NCBI GenBank assembly: GCA_905236785.1
Contig: CAJOQC010000006.1
Location: 1-6,981, forward strand
Source: an uncultured Selenomonadaceae bacterium
Lineage (GTDB): Bacteria > Bacillota > Negativicutes > Selenomonadales > Selenomonadaceae
Length of the DNA stretch: 6,981 bases
Direction of reading: 5' to 3'
In this document: positions 6,923 to 6,981 of the stretch, piece after piece
How positions within the stretch are numbered: position 1 is the stretch's first letter
Layout: each line of letters begins with the position of its first letter
Made by a program: the position numbers and the translations under genes
Notes under the pieces: generated by a model
Database searches by the model: none
What the model saw: only the letters and a program-made list of their open reading frames with translations
Told to the model about the DNA's origin: nothing

Positions 6923-6973
6923 CCTCCTCCCGTCGGCTACGCCGACACCCTCCTCCAAGAGGAGGGCTTTTTT
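6923..6973 (-). repeat. GC-rich palindromic repeat, copy 2 (shorter, inverted)
   Basis: Contains a perfect 6-bp hairpin GTCGGC-TAC-GCCGAC (6932-6946) and a perfect 8-bp hairpin CCCTCCTC-CAA-GAGGAGGG (6948-6966). CCTCCTC at 6923-6929 can compete to pair with 6959-6965. On the minus strand it shows the same block order as copy 1: CTCTTGG and a G-rich half-stem, then a small hairpin, then a GGGAGG-type end, then the 23-bp tag. It lacks a clear counterpart of the first arm of copy 1. Confidence 0.65.
6948..6973 (+). terminator. Second terminator-like hairpin, formed by the repeat
   Basis: The 8-bp GC-rich stem (6948-6955 with 6959-6966, loop CAA) is followed by C and then six T (6968-6973) on the plus strand. 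It would back up the terminator at 6860-6889. The hairpin belongs to the dispersed repeat, so any termination role may be secondary. Confidence 0.5.
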
Positions 6974-6981
6974 AAGCCTCC

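Noticed and set aside
6974..6981. AAGCCTCC at the window end as the start of a third repeat
   Set aside because: It resembles sequence before copy 1 (AAAGCCTC at 5585-5592) and can pair weakly with GGAGG just before it, but only 8 bases are visible.

Overview
The window looks like chromosomal DNA from a diderm Firmicute, most likely of the Negativicutes. The signs are an RND efflux pump with a lipoprotein adaptor (which needs an outer membrane), Firmicute-like AGGAGG ribosome binding sites, an EF-G paralogue of a type common in Clostridia and Negativicutes, and GC-rich palindromic intergenic repeats of a style I associate with Firmicute genomes. This placement is inference, because no rRNA or other phylogenetic marker is present. 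Codon use looks even across all four genes, and I see no transposase, integrase, tRNA, rRNA or CRISPR array.

Layout. Positions 1-3304 on the minus strand hold a two-gene efflux operon: a periplasmic adaptor lipoprotein (2231-3304), then an RND inner-membrane permease (2234 leftwards, cut by the window edge after 744 codons). The two reading frames overlap by 4 bases (ATGA). Positions 3305-3516 are a divergent intergenic region with an extended -10 promoter for the pump and an imperfect 32-bp palindrome over its -35 region, a plausible repressor operator. Positions 3517-5568 on the plus strand encode an elongation factor G-like GTPase with non-canonical G-domain residues. Positions 5569-5743 carry a cloverleaf-shaped GC-rich repeat and a 23-bp A/T-rich tag. 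Positions 5744-6832 encode an exported HAD-superfamily phosphatase. Positions 6833-6981 hold a rho-independent terminator, an inverted copy of the 23-bp tag, and a second GC-rich repeat whose last hairpin also resembles a terminator.

How the genes relate. The adaptor and permease should form a tripartite efflux system with an outer-membrane channel that is not in this window. The EF-G-like gene and the phosphatase appear to be separate transcription units on the opposite strand. The most unusual structure is the pair of composite repeats (GC palindrome plus 23-bp tag) that flank the phosphatase gene in inverted orientation. No clearly new multi-gene system is visible; the repeats, the operator-like palindrome and the altered GTPase centre deserve the second look.
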